A stretch of DNA of 64,000 nt from Lepidodermella squamata (GCA_047495785.1 JBLDXI010000057.1:62001-126000), one strand, 5' to 3'. Numbered from the stretch's first letter, positions 12,126 to 23,478 are shown. Made by a program: numbers and translations. The notes: a model not told the origin generated them from the letters alone.

Positions 12126-12780
12126 ATGACGGATTTTCCTCCTTCCTATGCTGAAGTTATATCGGAAACCTCCACATTGCAAGCCGAAATTGTTGCAGGA
12201 ACGAAGAGCCTTGCTGTTCGGAAACTTTTCTTTTTCTACAGGACATTTTTATTGGTAAGATTACTCTAACAATTTATTGTCAGATCGTTGTAACTTATCG
12301 CTAAACAGGCTGTTAATTTTGTTCTGATAATCCTCGCATTGCTCCAGTACCTTTTGGAGCTTGGAAACTGTTGCCAGGGCGAGGGACATGTTCTCAGCTT
12401 AGCCTTTGTTATTCTTCTTTCTTTAATCACTGTCCTATCCATAATAAGGCTGCTCAAAGCTGACCCAGTCGACTACTCGGTTGAGGTAAGTTATTCTATA
12501 GCCACGAGAAAAGGAAAAGGAGTTCGCTTTTTGCAGGACTCTATTAATTTGATCACTGTAATTGCAATGGCTGTGAACTTCTACCACTCGTATATCCAAT
12601 GTCACCTCGATACAAAAAATTGCGAAATTTACCAGCATAACACGGTAAGGAACTGAAAGGTAAACATTTAAATTGTAAATGCTGATAATTTTGCAACTAT
12701 AGGCGTTTGCACTCGCAGCTGTGATCTTAAACCTCCCTTCCGGCACTTCTTTAGCCAGTTACTTTGCGAACAAGTTTTGA
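12126..12780 (+). CDS. PY-motif tetraspan protein, paralogue H, short (4 exons, 163 aa)
   Basis: Exons 12126-12254, 12309-12485, 12537-12644 and 12703-12780, all phase 0. The N-terminus is MTDFPPSYAEVI, so PPxY is near residues 5-8, but exon 1 has only 43 codons and no RLP motif. Exon 2 is 59 codons with two hydrophobic segments; exon 3 begins DSI; exon 4 contains LPSGTS. Its partner in the F unit is degenerate (near 9345). Confidence 0.78.
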
Positions 12781-13047
12781 AATGGCAATTGGGCTCTTGT
12801 TTGAAAGTCATGCTACTATTCACGTTTATCTATCTTATCGTTGGCATTGAATGCGCCGATTAATAAGCAGCCGTAGTAATAGTGGCCGAGTGCTCATGCA
12901 ATAAAACAACATGCACTTGTAAAGCCTACATACGCCGTATATTTTATACGAGCACGAAAGCCTGGGCTTGTGCTCTGTTTTTTTCAAAATACTACGATTC
13001 ACTCTTTAAAAATTGTCAGAGGCTAATACAGAATTTGGCTTGTAACT

Positions 13048-13820
13048 ATGTCGGACGATCCTCCATCATACAGCGATGTTATAAATGCTACGAAAGCGCC
13101 TGGTAGACTACCAGCAATTAACAATGAGGACCCACATGAGCGAAGATTACTGATATTCGACCCTAACTTTGCCACAAGACTCCAAAATGGACCAACACCG
13201 TTCATCCGAGCCACGATTAGAAGACCTGAGCCGATCAATAAGCTCAACTTTCGCCATCCTATGTTTTTCTACAGATTCTCGATCATGGTAAAAGGGCCGT
13301 AGAGATAATTTCGAGGAATTTTTTAATGAATGATTTCCAGGCATTGAACTTTCCCATCGTCTTTCTCGCTTCATTGATGTTCAATCTGCAACGAACTGGG
13401 GTGTGTGGCCCTCATGCAGACTTGTGGCCACTCGTGCTGGCCGCAGCTCTTTGTCTATCGTCCATTGTTTCAACGCTTTTCATGTTCAAGTCAAGCAATC
13501 CGCTGAAATACAATGCATTGGACACCCTAACTATGTGCAATCTCGTCGCAATGGCCATCATCAATCTCGCTTATTGCTCTGAGAGGGACACATCTATCGG
13601 TAGTAATTTCATGGGAAGATGCAGTAGAAATGGCCCTGACAACTGCCGATCAATGTTAACAGCAAGCTTGGTGAGTGTCCCGTGTTTTTTCGTAGTCGAA
13701 CTTATTCTCGAATTTTTAACCCAGATTTTGTCTGTCATGTCGGCGAGTCTTCATTTGCCTGTTGGAAGTGGCGTGTTACGACTTTTCGACAGCAAAATAA
13801 CCGCTGAAACAAATCGCTAA
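13048..13820 (+). CDS. PY-motif tetraspan protein, paralogue I (3 exons, 221 aa)
   Basis: Exons 13048-13287, 13341-13670 and 13725-13820. MSDDPPSYSDVI opens the protein and RLPAINNE follows near residues 20-27. Exons 2 and 3 of the other members are fused into one 110-codon exon, which carries three hydrophobic segments. The last exon has HLPVGSG in the fourth segment. The 54-bp last intron is a multiple of three without stops, so the frame looks continuous, but GTGAGT and CCCAG mark it as an intron. Confidence 0.78.
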
Positions 13821-14019
13821 TTGTTTGAATCTGAATCTTCTTCCGCTTTTATACGGAGAGTAAATTGATATTAAATGGCTTGACAATCAGATGTCCTCAA
13901 TTATTGCGTGAAATAGAGATGTAACTCAAGACTCATCAAACACATGTAGTCTCGCCCTAATGGCAGCAATAATGTTGGCCTGCGGTTTCACACCCAGATA
14001 AAACAGAAAACTATGTAGT

Positions 14020-14672
14020 ATGGCGCAATCAAGAGGTATGGCGCAAGTGCGATCCAGCAATATCAATGATTATGAAGATGGTCAGCATGGGAACAAGATT
14101 TCATGGTTCAGCAGACACAGACTTGAATGTCTCTCAATGGAAGAAAGTACTTGGGACAGCAAATGTTTCTTTATCCGGCTTTTTCTCCTGGTAAGATTCT
14201 TTCATCCTAGATCATAGCCCATGGACTAATATGAAATGGTTTCAAGATGGGAGATTCCCTCGTTGTTACCCTGGCAGTAGCCGAATTCGTTCTGCAATGG
14301 GTCAAGCGTTGCGGTGAGGAAGTTGATCTATTGCCTTTAATTTTCTCGGCAGTCCTCAGTGTTTTCATTCTATACTCTGGAATTTGTTTATCTCGATCGG
14401 ACGGCATAGCAATCACGATTTCAGTTTACGTTTTACTCATCATCGTGATCTCTAACAAATGAATTTACTTATAGGATGTTGCCCGAGGCGTCGTAGTAGC
14501 TCTCATCGCTGCTCTCCACGTGGTGACTTGCGGCTCTACAGAAGTACAGTGTGAAGCTAATGGCGATGGCTACTGCAAAACACTGCTTTCGTCCAGCTTA
14601 TTCACCGCAATTTTTGTTGCCATCGTACATTGCCCGGTTTGTATTCTCGGATGTAATGTTCGGAATCGTTGA
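14020..14672 (+). CDS. Tetraspan protein, paralogue J, no PPxY (3 exons, 181 aa)
   Basis: Exons 14020-14190, 14247-14423 and 14475-14672. The 57-residue N-terminus lacks PPxY and RLP motifs. Exon 2 is 59 codons like E-H; exons 3 and 4 are fused and start with DVA. The fourth segment lacks the P-x-G motif (CPVCILG instead), making this the most divergent member of the array. AATAAA lies at 14682-14687. The gene converges on a DUF4419-like gene whose poly(A) signal on the other strand is at 14706-14711, so the two 3' ends nearly touch. Confidence 0.72.
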
Positions 14673-14698
14673 AAAAATTGAAATAAAACTTCCTGCAG

Positions 14699-15952
14699 AA
14701 TCATGTTTATTGAGACGAAAATTATAGCATCAGCCAATCTCAAAGAAAATCAAGTAGATATATCACCGGAGTTTGATTGCAAGAAAGGTTCTGATGTATT
14801 AAAATATTCGCGTTACTTCTTCTCGATAAAAATTGCCCGCGAGAAATCCGGGACCAGAAAATCTCTTTTGTCAAGCCTGGATGAGAATAGCCCGTGATGA
14901 ACAACGTAGTGGTCCTCCAACTCACCGCCAGCTCCAATGACGTGCCATTCAACGCTTGTGATCTGACCCCTTAGATCATACGGCGAACAGCGTTGTTGCC
15001 GATTGCACAGCTCAATCAACCAGCCAACGTACTGCGGATGCCCAGAGCCACAATGGATATCCTTGAACATGCCTGTCCAGAAATCAGAATCGAGTTCGCC
15101 TGATTTTACCTGACCGAGGATGATTCGGCATAGCTCATTGCAACGAGCAATGTAGCTCTTCATGCTAGCGTCAGGTAAGAGCTTTTCCCATTCTGTTAGG
15201 GAAGTTTCGATACTGCTCCAATCTTGCTCATTACCCTCTAGCCGGACTTTCTTGAGACCGCATCGAGTCGTAAAGTAATCGTAATAAGGCGAAGCTGCCT
15301 CGGCAAAAGCCGCATATCTCGCCTCCCGTGCCATGGCGGAATCAGTCGAGAAATTCGGTAGCAGCTTTTCGACATTGGCCGGAACAAGCTTCTTAAGCGC
15401 CTCAATAACTCGCTCGAATTCAATGCACTTCGTGACGTCCTGGACTATGATGATTTTCTGCTTGTCAGGTTTAGTCGTGAAAATTTCGCGGCATTTTTCG
15501 GCATTTTTGACGACATACTGCGCGATTTCGGTGTAAACGCAGAAGTAGAACATGTCCGGCCTGAAAATGATTCCGGCGTGAGTAGCCCAGCATCGTTCGA
15601 TGTAAGAAGCCAGATTGTCGTGGTAGAGGTCAGCGTCTGCCGGGATAAGGTTTTCGTACAGCTTCCACTTGGCTCGACCTGTTTTGCCATGGAGGCTCTC
15701 GATGTGGTTCATCAACTCATCTTTCGCGCGCGTTGATTTACCTCCTTTAAGCCTGGTTAGGGCCTTGTCATCAAGCTGTGAGTTCAGCACAATTTCCAGC
15801 ATGGCGGTAAAAATATTATAGAGAAATATACTTAAGCTATCGTACTAATGCTGTTTTTTATCAGCTTTTAAACGCGAGTTGTATGCTCAGCGATGAATCA
15901 TCGCCACGTGTGAATAAATAGCGCTGGCCAATAAGATTGATGAATAATAAAT
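14699..15952. repeat. Left arm of about 1.25-kb inverted duplication
   Basis: The segment from the poly(A) signal region to about 150 bp upstream of the start codon of the minus-strand DUF4419-like gene is repeated in inverse orientation at 23398-24655. Coding parts are nearly identical; 3' and 5' flanks are alignable with scattered changes and small indels, including the AATAAA and a Met-Leu start context. Confidence 0.85.
14813..15802 (-). CDS. DUF4419-like protein, copy 1 (intronless, 329 aa)
   Basis: One uninterrupted exon starting MLEIVLNSQL and ending RAIFIEKK. Landmarks recall DUF4419 proteins: RPDMFYFCVYTEIAQYV (the family usually has a R-P-D-x-x-W-x-x-I-x-x-Q-x-x-x-Y-V pattern), then EIFTTKPDKQKIIIV, then ASPYYDYFTTRCGLKKVRLE followed by DW and a W-E-K-L-L helix, and a late YDLRGQITSVEW strand. 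The biochemical function of DUF4419 is not established. DUF4419 is patchily distributed, best known from fungi and protists, so the absence of introns fits retroposition or lateral gain, but this is inference. No signal peptide or membrane segment is seen. Confidence 0.72.
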   Translation of the reverse strand: MLEIVLNSQLDDKALTRLKGGKSTRAKDELMNHIESLHGKTGRAKWKLYENLIPADADLYHDNLASYIERCWATHAGIIFRPDMFYFCVYTEIAQYVVKNAEKCREIFTTKPDKQKIIIVQDVTKCIEFERVIEALKKLVPANVEKLLPNFSTDSAMAREARYAAFAEAASPYYDYFTTRCGLKKVRLEGNEQDWSSIETSLTEWEKLLPDASMKSYIARCNELCRIILGQVKSGELDSDFWTGMFKDIHCGSGHPQYVGWLIELCNRQQRCSPYDLRGQITSVEWHVIGAGGELEDHYVVHHGLFSSRLDKRDFLVPDFSRAIFIEKK

Positions 15953-16699
15953 CAGGACAAAAAACTGCTATGCGGAATTTATTCAATCACATTTTTTTCA
16001 TACCAAAATCGGATATTTCGTCGAAAAGTGGAAAATCAACAAAAAAACGGATAAGGCTACATTTTATTTTTCTACTTTTCGGCCACCGGCAAGAAGTTTT
16101 GCCCACTTGTGTATAATTGTAATTGCGATAATAAATTTCCGCAATTTCGAATCTATTGAAAGCGTCGTTGAAAACACACTTCAACTCGTTTGTTTAGCGA
16201 TATGTTCGCATGTTGACCGTCCTGATTCTTGATTATGGCTAAGTAAACAAGTTTCGTGTGCGGAGAGAATCGTGAGATTTCAATCCGTATTAATGTCCAT
16301 GCAATTAGAAATTAAAGAAGGCGAAACTAAATGTGTTCTAAATCTTATTATACGTCTTATGGCTGTTGACTGTTATCTTTATCAAATATTAATTAGCCAT
16401 GGCTGGTGAGGTTAACTCGCGCAATGCGGCTCACACTTGATGGCCCAGTAAGTTAATGTTCACCGCGCGGCGGCTATTATACACGCACGAGTTCATAGCC
16501 GCTGTAGTGTGTAATGACTACTACGATCGCGTCGCCATTAACCTGTTTGCTCAAGACGCAGCGCGCGGTGCCTCTTGATGCGAAAAGGTAACGCTCGTTA
16601 GACGCTGAATACGCGACTACGTCAGAAAAGTTACGCTGACCACACGCATTACTATATACTTATATGTAGCCGGAATCTGGCAAATGAGTACATCGCGTA
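15953..16699. other. Intergenic, upstream of prolyl 4-hydroxylase
   Basis: No gene was recognised. It holds the divergent promoters of the DUF4419 copy and the prolyl 4-hydroxylase gene; an AT-rich ACTATATACTTATATG stretch lies about 40-50 bp before the hydroxylase ATG. Confidence 0.45.
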
Positions 16700-18007
16700 A
16701 TGCGGATAATGCTGCTTTTCGCAACGATAGTCCTCGTTTTCATTGAGTCAACTGCATCCACCTCAAATTTCACTGATTATTGCGATTTCTGCGAAAAGCA
16801 AGAATCGGCTTCCGATTATTTCCAACAAGCAGCAGGAATTTACAGGGATGATGCTGAAACCGCTATAGCTTTGCTACGAAAAGCTCTGGAAATCTACACT
16901 GCAAACAGGAAAGATCCGCGATATAGACAAACATTGCTGCCAGAAATTTTGAATGGGTTGCAATATACTCATTTTATTTTGAAAAATTACGAAGAATCTC
17001 TTGAGGCTGTTGAAATCGCCCTGCAGCAGCCTGAAATCACGAATGATCTCTATTGGGCGCAACATTTCATCGATCGAAAGCGGCTAATTCGGCAAGAAGC
17101 GATCCTCCACTACTTCTCAGTAATTCCATTGAGTCCATACCTGATTTATAATTGGTTTTCATCCGGCTATAGGAACTTGGCACGCATCAAAATTTGACTG
17201 AGGCCACTCTGATCGAGAAAGCCGAGCAGTTGGAAGATACTTCACTGTACCAACTATGTAAGCAATCAGTTGCTGATAAATTCAATGTTGTTTCATCTCT
17301 GACTTGTCGATTCGATACGCGTGGGAATCATCCTCTTTTCATTCTCTCACCGTTGAAAGAAGAAACTCTCAATATCGACCCGGTGTTAGTGATGATTCAC
17401 GATCTCGTGCTGCCGAAAGAGCAGCAAACATTAATTTCACTATCTCGGCTCAATTTAGAACCAGCAGCGACTCTTGTCCATGAAAACCGCTCGACAAAGG
17501 TGTCGTACAATGATCGGCATTCAGATGTTGCATGGCTACGGTCGAATCATGTCACTGGTTTGACGAACCGAATTCAAGCTGCCGTTCAGATGAATATCGA
17601 AGATGACAACGGAAGTGAGCTATACCAGGTAATATTTGTCCAAGTTAATCCGGTAAATAGTAATGAAAGTTGTTTAGGTTAGTCACTACGGCATTGGTGG
17701 CCATTTCGCTCCTCATCCCGACTACATGGAAGTCTCAGCTGAGCCTCATCTCGGTGACAGGATTGCCACTCTTCTCCTTTATTTGAATGATGTCGAGCAA
17801 GGAGGAGCAACTATTTTTACGTGGTTAAATCTGCGGGTTGAACCTGAGAAAGGCTCGGGCGTTTTCTGGTTCAATATGAACGCCAATGAAACCGGCGATG
17901 TGCGAACTTACCATGCTGGCTGTCCTGTGATACGAGGCGAAAAATGGGTGGCTAACAAATGGTTCCGTTACAGGGCGCAATTTCTTCACAAACCCTGCGC
18001 CAGATAA
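16700..18007 (+). CDS. Short prolyl 4-hydroxylase alpha-subunit-like protein (3 exons, 401 aa)
   Basis: Exons 16700-17119, 17173-17628 and 17678-18007, all phase 0. An N-terminal signal peptide (about residues 1-20) is followed by a TPR-like helical region (about 35-115), then the 2-oxoglutarate/Fe(II) dioxygenase domain (about 215-395). Iron ligands are visible as H-P-D within GHFAPHPDYM and the distal His in TYHAGCPV; the 2-oxoglutarate lysine is in GEKWVANKW. The family hydroxylates proline in collagen-type repeats in the ER. Animal alpha subunits are usually about 520-550 residues; here most of the N-terminal dimerisation domain is absent. No KDEL-type signal is present, so ER retention would need a PDI-type partner. 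It lies alone between the two inverted DUF4419 copies. Confidence 0.85.
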
Positions 18008-18129
18008 CTCGCTCCAAAGTGGCAAAATTCTGGGATCTCATTTTATTTTCATTTAACTCAGATATGAAGAAGTAAAACGATCAATTAGATTGACTATCTG
18101 TTGTTTGAATTTTCGGCCAATGTGAGGTA

Positions 18130-20445
18130 TTATGATGAAATGGCTAAACGCATGTGAGGCAACAAAATGTGCAATACAACCGACAGACTGGAGCCGAACG
18201 AATAGAGCAGAAGCCCAGAAGATGCGATTCCGATTTCGAAATCTCGCCATCCAGCCTCGTCGGGTATGATAAGAATTGAAATTATACACAAAAACATGAT
18301 TGATGCCAAAAAAATATTCGTCACCATAAAGTTGATGGCTTTGATTTTCAATCGGGAATTTCTCGCGGGGAACTTTCTCGTCGTTAAAGCTTTAACAAGT
18401 CCAAGAGCATGTGCAGCTGCGACGACTGCCGTATACATCGGATAGAATATCTCAGCCTGCGGGGCGTTGCACCAATGGATTTCCACCTCAAAGTAGAGAT
18501 CGTTCAGCTCCTCGTACGAGACTTGGGAAGTCGTTTTTCCAACGGTGGCAGGACCGAACAATTTGAACCAAACAAAAAGTGAAATAGTGGTCGCTACAAG
18601 AGTTATTGTTGGTGAAATTACAACCCGGGTTTCGTCGTTGAAAAACCAAGCCTTTTTAAACTTTCGCCTGGGTTTGCTTCGCCTTAACTTTAATTTCTTT
18701 GAGTCAAATGTAACACGTCGGCTTGCTCTATTCTGGGCTTGAATCGATAGCCTCTCAGTGCGCAATTTTCGGCCTACTGAAAACAGCCGAGGCAACACGA
18801 CGCTCAACACCAGGAAGATTCCATAAATCATGAAAATTAAGGCACACGTGCACGATTCCGATGATACTGGACTAACCAGGGATATAGCTGCAGCGGGGCA
18901 GAGAGCCGAACCAAATAATAGTAAGAGGTCGGAACGTCTGTTAGTATTAGTTGATTTTTGCTTGGCTAAGATTAGGCCAAAGTTGAAGTTCAAAATGATC
19001 AAAATTGATGCCAGAGAAGTGAATATCCATCGCGCGACATCGGGAAAATGTCGAAGGAAAATATGAATTTCCGACATATCTTTAGGTGGCTTGCCATGCT
19101 TGTTGTACCAATTAGGCTCGGCGATAGTAATAATGTCATATGATGAAACGTTGATGTTCTCTAAACTCGGGCTATTCAGGGGTGATCTGAGAACAACTCG
19201 ATACAGCGAGTTCAGCTTCGAGTTGAAGTGTTGCGAGATAACCATGTCTTCGTTGTCTATCTCGAGAAATTGTGAGTATTTTAGCCTGCCAACACGAATG
19301 CCGATGATATCTGATGCTGCAACGCTTGAATTAACAACTCTTCCAACAAGCTGTGGATACCGAGAATAATCAGCAAGAGTTTTGTTAAACATCTGTTTGA
19401 GAACTACGTTGCTTCTATCAAGAGCAAGGATGGCCATCATCATTGCGTCATGGCAAAAGTGTCTCAGTGGATACTCTGAAGACCTTGAATAGTTTGTCAT
19501 TCGATCAAGGGCTACCTCAAACTCAGTTAAATTGTAACCAAACGCACTTGGACCAAAATCCTTCACAGCTTCATTCGCAATTCCGTGGAAAAACGCCAGC
19601 TTCATTTGCTCGATGATGGTTTCACGCGTGCATCCGGATGGTAGGTCATCGAGACTGCTAGGGTCGATATATGCCAACTGGTAAATGATGGAAACATATT
19701 GAGGTGCCCTGATGCCAGCTTTGTGGGCCGCACACAAGAAACTGCGGATCAATATGCTCTGAGAGAACTGAAAATTCAAGATTCGACTGTTTGTCGATTT
19801 GATCGATTCAAAGACTGAAGGATCAATTTCATCTTGGACTGCTGTGAAGAGCGACACATTCAAGCCATTCGCGGTTAAAAGTTTGAACAGAAAATTTGCG
19901 TTCACGTATGATTGTGGATTTCCGGTGTAGTATATTACGGCGACACGTTTCCATTTCCCGATTCGACTCATGAATAAATATTGACTAATAGTGCTGTAAT
20001 CGGCTGCCATCCTAACTCGATAGAGGTTTGGATATAGGCCGCGGTTCGCTGTGAAAGAGCTACCGCCGCAACCTGTTGATATCTGTGGAATTTCCATTTG
20101 GCGTGCTATTCCAGCTCCATTCTGACAAGCTACGGAGGGACCGATTATGATTGGAGCAAGGAGTTTCCCTCCGACTTGGATGCGATCGGTTGTGCGAATC
20201 GAACTGATTGGAAAATACATGCCGTTCTTACCTTCATCAGTGTACTCAGGGCTCAATTCAAAATCTGGGAGAACATCTGCGCGCGAATAGGCGGCATCTA
20301 CAACGATCTGCATGGCTGCCTGGCATTCCGAGTTTCGCTGCGATCCAGGCGTTAAGGCTACTAAATATAGCTTTCCGGCCTTCGATCCTGCTTGTACGGC
20401 GACAAGGAAATAGCAGACTGTGAAGGTGAATGCATTCAGTAGCAT
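18130..20445 (-). CDS. Class C GPCR, GABA-B-like, receptor 1 (intronless, 771 aa)
   Basis: A single exon. A signal peptide (about 1-20) is followed by a periplasmic-binding-protein-like ligand domain (about 25-420) with the array's conserved landmarks: SECQAAMQI, CQNGAGIAR, STGCGGS, YPNLYRVRMAADYS, RHFCHDAMMMAILALDRS. A short linker with EPNWYNKHGKPPKD leads to seven hydrophobic segments (about 465-750). A Cys at the start of segment 3 and WCNAP before segment 5 are the usual class C disulfide pair. There is no cysteine-rich domain between ligand domain and membrane, as in GABA-B rather than mGlu receptors. Ligand and partner are unknown. The intracellular loop before segment 4 is unusually long and basic. 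Confidence 0.85.
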   Translation of the reverse strand: MLLNAFTFTVCYFLVAVQAGSKAGKLYLVALTPGSQRNSECQAAMQIVVDAAYSRADVLPDFELSPEYTDEGKNGMYFPISSIRTTDRIQVGGKLLAPIIIGPSVACQNGAGIARQMEIPQISTGCGGSSFTANRGLYPNLYRVRMAADYSTISQYLFMSRIGKWKRVAVIYYTGNPQSYVNANFLFKLLTANGLNVSLFTAVQDEIDPSVFESIKSTNSRILNFQFSQSILIRSFLCAAHKAGIRAPQYVSIIYQLAYIDPSSLDDLPSGCTRETIIEQMKLAFFHGIANEAVKDFGPSAFGYNLTEFEVALDRMTNYSRSSEYPLRHFCHDAMMMAILALDRSNVVLKQMFNKTLADYSRYPQLVGRVVNSSVAASDIIGIRVGRLKYSQFLEIDNEDMVISQHFNSKLNSLYRVVLRSPLNSPSLENINVSSYDIITIAEPNWYNKHGKPPKDMSEIHIFLRHFPDVARWIFTSLASILIILNFNFGLILAKQKSTNTNRRSDLLLLFGSALCPAAAISLVSPVSSESCTCALIFMIYGIFLVLSVVLPRLFSVGRKLRTERLSIQAQNRASRRVTFDSKKLKLRRSKPRRKFKKAWFFNDETRVVISPTITLVATTISLFVWFKLFGPATVGKTTSQVSYEELNDLYFEVEIHWCNAPQAEIFYPMYTAVVAAAHALGLVKALTTRKFPARNSRLKIKAINFMVTNIFLASIMFLCIISILIIPDEAGWRDFEIGIASSGLLLYSFGSSLSVVLHILLPHMRLAISS

Positions 20446-20880
20446 TGCAGAAAACTTAACTTTTAAATAGAGTTAAGGTGCCAAGTAGCTGAGTAAACTA
20501 TTACGCAGAATCCAGCACGGGCAATCACCGACAAGATTCAATTAGACAAATTTCGCCGTAACGTTACGTAGACATGTTTTTCTGCGCTTTATTACCCTCA
20601 ACTTTCATATCGGCATGAGCTCAATGCTCATTGGCATCGTTTCGCAACGCCCTATCCCCAGTAAGATGGAGAGCACTCGCAATCCCTTTACTCTTATGAT
20701 ATATGCTGAGGATTCTGAGAACTTGAACTGTAGCGTCGGCTAATTCAGCAGACATATCGCTAGCCGTTATTGTCGCTGAGCAATTCGGATTATGAGCTTG
20801 TTTACATCAATTTCAAGGTAATCTAACACGATTCCATACATATAACGCGCCAGCAGATAATTGCATTAGTGAAAGCTCAT

Positions 20881-21171
20881 AGACATCTTTCTCCAGTATT
20901 GCAACAAAAGTTTATTCAGCACTTGAATTCAAAACAGTGCCTTGCAATTATAATGAAGATCAGAGCTCGGTCAGCGTAGACATCTTTCTCCAGTATTGCA
21001 ACAAAAGTTTATTCAGCACTTGAATTCAAAACAGTGCCTTGCAATTATAATGAAGATCAGAGCTCGGTCAGCGTAGACATCTTTCTCCAGTATTGCAACA
21101 AAAGTTTATTCAGCACTTGAATTCAAAACAGTGCCTTGCAATTATAATGAAGATCAGAGCTCGGTCAGCGT
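20881..21171. repeat. Three perfect tandem copies of a 97-bp unit
   Basis: Units begin with AGACATCTTTCTCCAG at 20881, 20978 and 21075, and each is 97 bp with no difference seen between copies. The unit lies in the upstream region of receptor 1. The identity points to recent amplification, or to an assembly artefact. Confidence 0.9.
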
Positions 21172-21379
21172 TAGCCCAGAAACCGCATCACGCTACAGAC
21201 GGCTTATCTTGCGATATTGAAAGCAAGAAGATAGGACTGCGATTGAGGTAAACATCTATTTTATTTACTCAGACATGACGAAGTAAAGCGATAGCCAAAT
21301 AAACGCGAACGGAGGAAGTTGTTTGTTTACAATTTTTTATTAATCAGCAGGTTATAATTGGTAAGACCGGGGCGCACAA

Positions 21380-22040
21380 GCACGTCTGAACGGAAGTTCA
21401 ACCTTGAGTAAGTTCAAGCGACAAATCAATGATCACAGGTCTGCGAGTGAACAAAATGTGCGAAACCGCTGACAAGCTGCAGCCCAACGAGTAGAGCAAC
21501 AGTCCGGATGTTACTCTTCCGGTTTCGAAATCTCGCCATCCAGCCTTGTCGGGTATGATGAGCAGGGAAATTACGCATAAGAATATTATTGATGCCAGAA
21601 AAATATTAGCGACAATCGTTATTATAGACTTCATCCTTAGTTGCTGGTTTCTCATCGGGAATTTCCTCAAAGCCAGGGCTTTAACAAACCCAAGAGCATG
21701 TGCAGCTGCGACTACAGCCTTATACATCGGATAGAATATCTCAGCCTGCAGAGCTTTGCACCAGTGGGTTGTCACCTCGAAGTAGGAATCGCCCATTTCA
21801 TCGTAGGAAATCGGCGTAACGGTTTTTCCAAGGGTTGCTGGACCGAACAGTTTGAACCAAAGAAGTAGTAGCAGCATTCAGTGGCATTACTGAATTAATT
21901 CTTAAGTCAAATCTGAATAAAAAGCCCTGGTAAATTGCGACAATCCTTCAAGATGCAGCATGACCTATCTTCGGCATAAAACAAGCGGACACATTTCGAC
22001 GCAACGTTATTGCGTACGTGCGTGTTTTTCTGCGTCTTTT
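21380..22040 (-). pseudogene. GABA-B-like receptor with internal deletion
   Basis: From 21398 to 21870 the minus strand encodes membrane segments 4-7 of a receptor close to receptor 1 (WFKLFGPATLGKT, HWCKALQAEIFYPMY, IIPDKAGWRDFE). Directly upstream, at about 21870-21890, is the start-codon region of a receptor (the first codons of receptor 1 have a near match), and 21890-22040 resembles the 5' flank of receptor 1. The whole ligand domain and segments 1-3 are missing, and the start codon is out of phase with the remainder. An ATG 10 bases further on gives an open frame of 159 codons. Confidence 0.75.
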
Positions 22041-22214
22041 ATCCTAAAAGTTCGCACCTAAGAAACTTTGAAAAAAAGCTAAGTCGTATCGTTTCGACCC
22101 CACAGAGGTCATAATCCGGCAATCACTAATAAGTCCGAGAACGTTTACGCAGAAGGCTATACACCGGCAGAGCTTCTTTATGTGGAAGGATTTGTCCGAA
22201 GTTCCGAGGTTTGA

Positions 22215-22525
22215 AGGGGAAGCTCCTGAAACTTCGCTGACCAACGAAATGACAGCTGCTAAGCACTAAGCATGAAGTACTATGTACCTAATGCGATTGT
22301 AATATTGCCTGAGAAACTATGCTTGGCATGCTTTTTCTACCGAATCAAAATTATTGCAACAGCAAGATTGATCACAGCTAATAATTAAGCAAATCTTATG
22401 TAGCACCACTTTGTATCATCTGGGATTTCTCATAGAATTTGAAATTTCCGACAGTCTTTCATGGCTATATCATACCACTTAGGTTCGATAAATTTTAGAA
22501 TTACGTAAGACAGTATGTTGATACA
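22215..22525 (-). pseudogene. Receptor relic, segments 1-3
   Basis: On the minus strand the DNA aligns with the receptor region from the KPPKD linker through membrane segments 1-3 (compare 44530-44830), but with frame breaks and no continuous frame. It belongs to a second dead copy beside the deleted one at 21380-22040. Confidence 0.65.
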
Positions 22526-23397
22526 GTGCTCCCTCGTTAGTGGCACCCTCCTTAAAAGAACTCCCTCGTTAGTAGACCGTAATTTTCGAATGAAAATCAG
22601 ATCGCGCCTGAGAAGATACAAATTTATTCTATTCAATCTAAACATCCTCTTGTTCCCTTTTCCCTCTTGACCCACACTTGAACCACACGTCTTATGCCTT
22701 GAAATCGGTCCGTGATTGCTCAATGCCATTCGATGAATTTAAAAAAAGAAAAATACATTATTCATCACAATTGTTTCACATTTTATATTATTTAAAAAAA
22801 ATAAAAATCCAACGAATTTTAGGCGAAGCATGAGTTCTGGATTGAACACTGCAGCTTGAGAATGTTTGGCTGAATTTGTTGGTGATTTATTCAGAAGTAT
22901 TCTGGTCAAACTTGATTGGTGATTGATTCAAAAGGTGATTGATTTTTTAAGCTGCTATTTCAAATGAAATTTTTTTGCGAAATCGGACGAGCTGGGCATT
23001 TTTGGAGTAAATTGAAATAATGAGATTCCAGGTTTTTTTTATGCTGAGTTCGTTAACCCCAGGCAGGAATTGAAATCAGAGTAAAAAACAAGGCCAACCA
23101 GTCAAATCAAAGCCGCCCTGGCAAATAAGAATAAAAACTTAGCGACGAACTTATAATTCATAGTGTTACTGTTTCACAGCCTTCAGCGAGCGAAATTTGT
23201 AATCCGTGTCCGTCTCTTTCTGCGTGTTGGCATGCCAACTGTCTTAAGTCGTAGAAACGGTCTATTTTTAGCTTCTGCATTCAATTATAGCCCTCGTTAT
23301 AGCTTTACCTTGTTTAGAGACCGGGTCTGGCTCCCGACCCAGTGCTTTTATCGAGGGAGTAGTTCAATAAATTGACGCAAAGCAGTATGCTCTGCAG
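22526..23397. other. Intergenic, no gene seen
   Basis: AT-rich in part (about 22730-22810). No family similarity was recognised in the open frames. Confidence 0.4.
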
Positions 23398-23478
23398 ATT
23401 TATTATTCATCAATTTTATTGACCAGCGTTTTTTTATTCACACGTGGCGATGATTCATCGCTACTCACACAACTCGCG

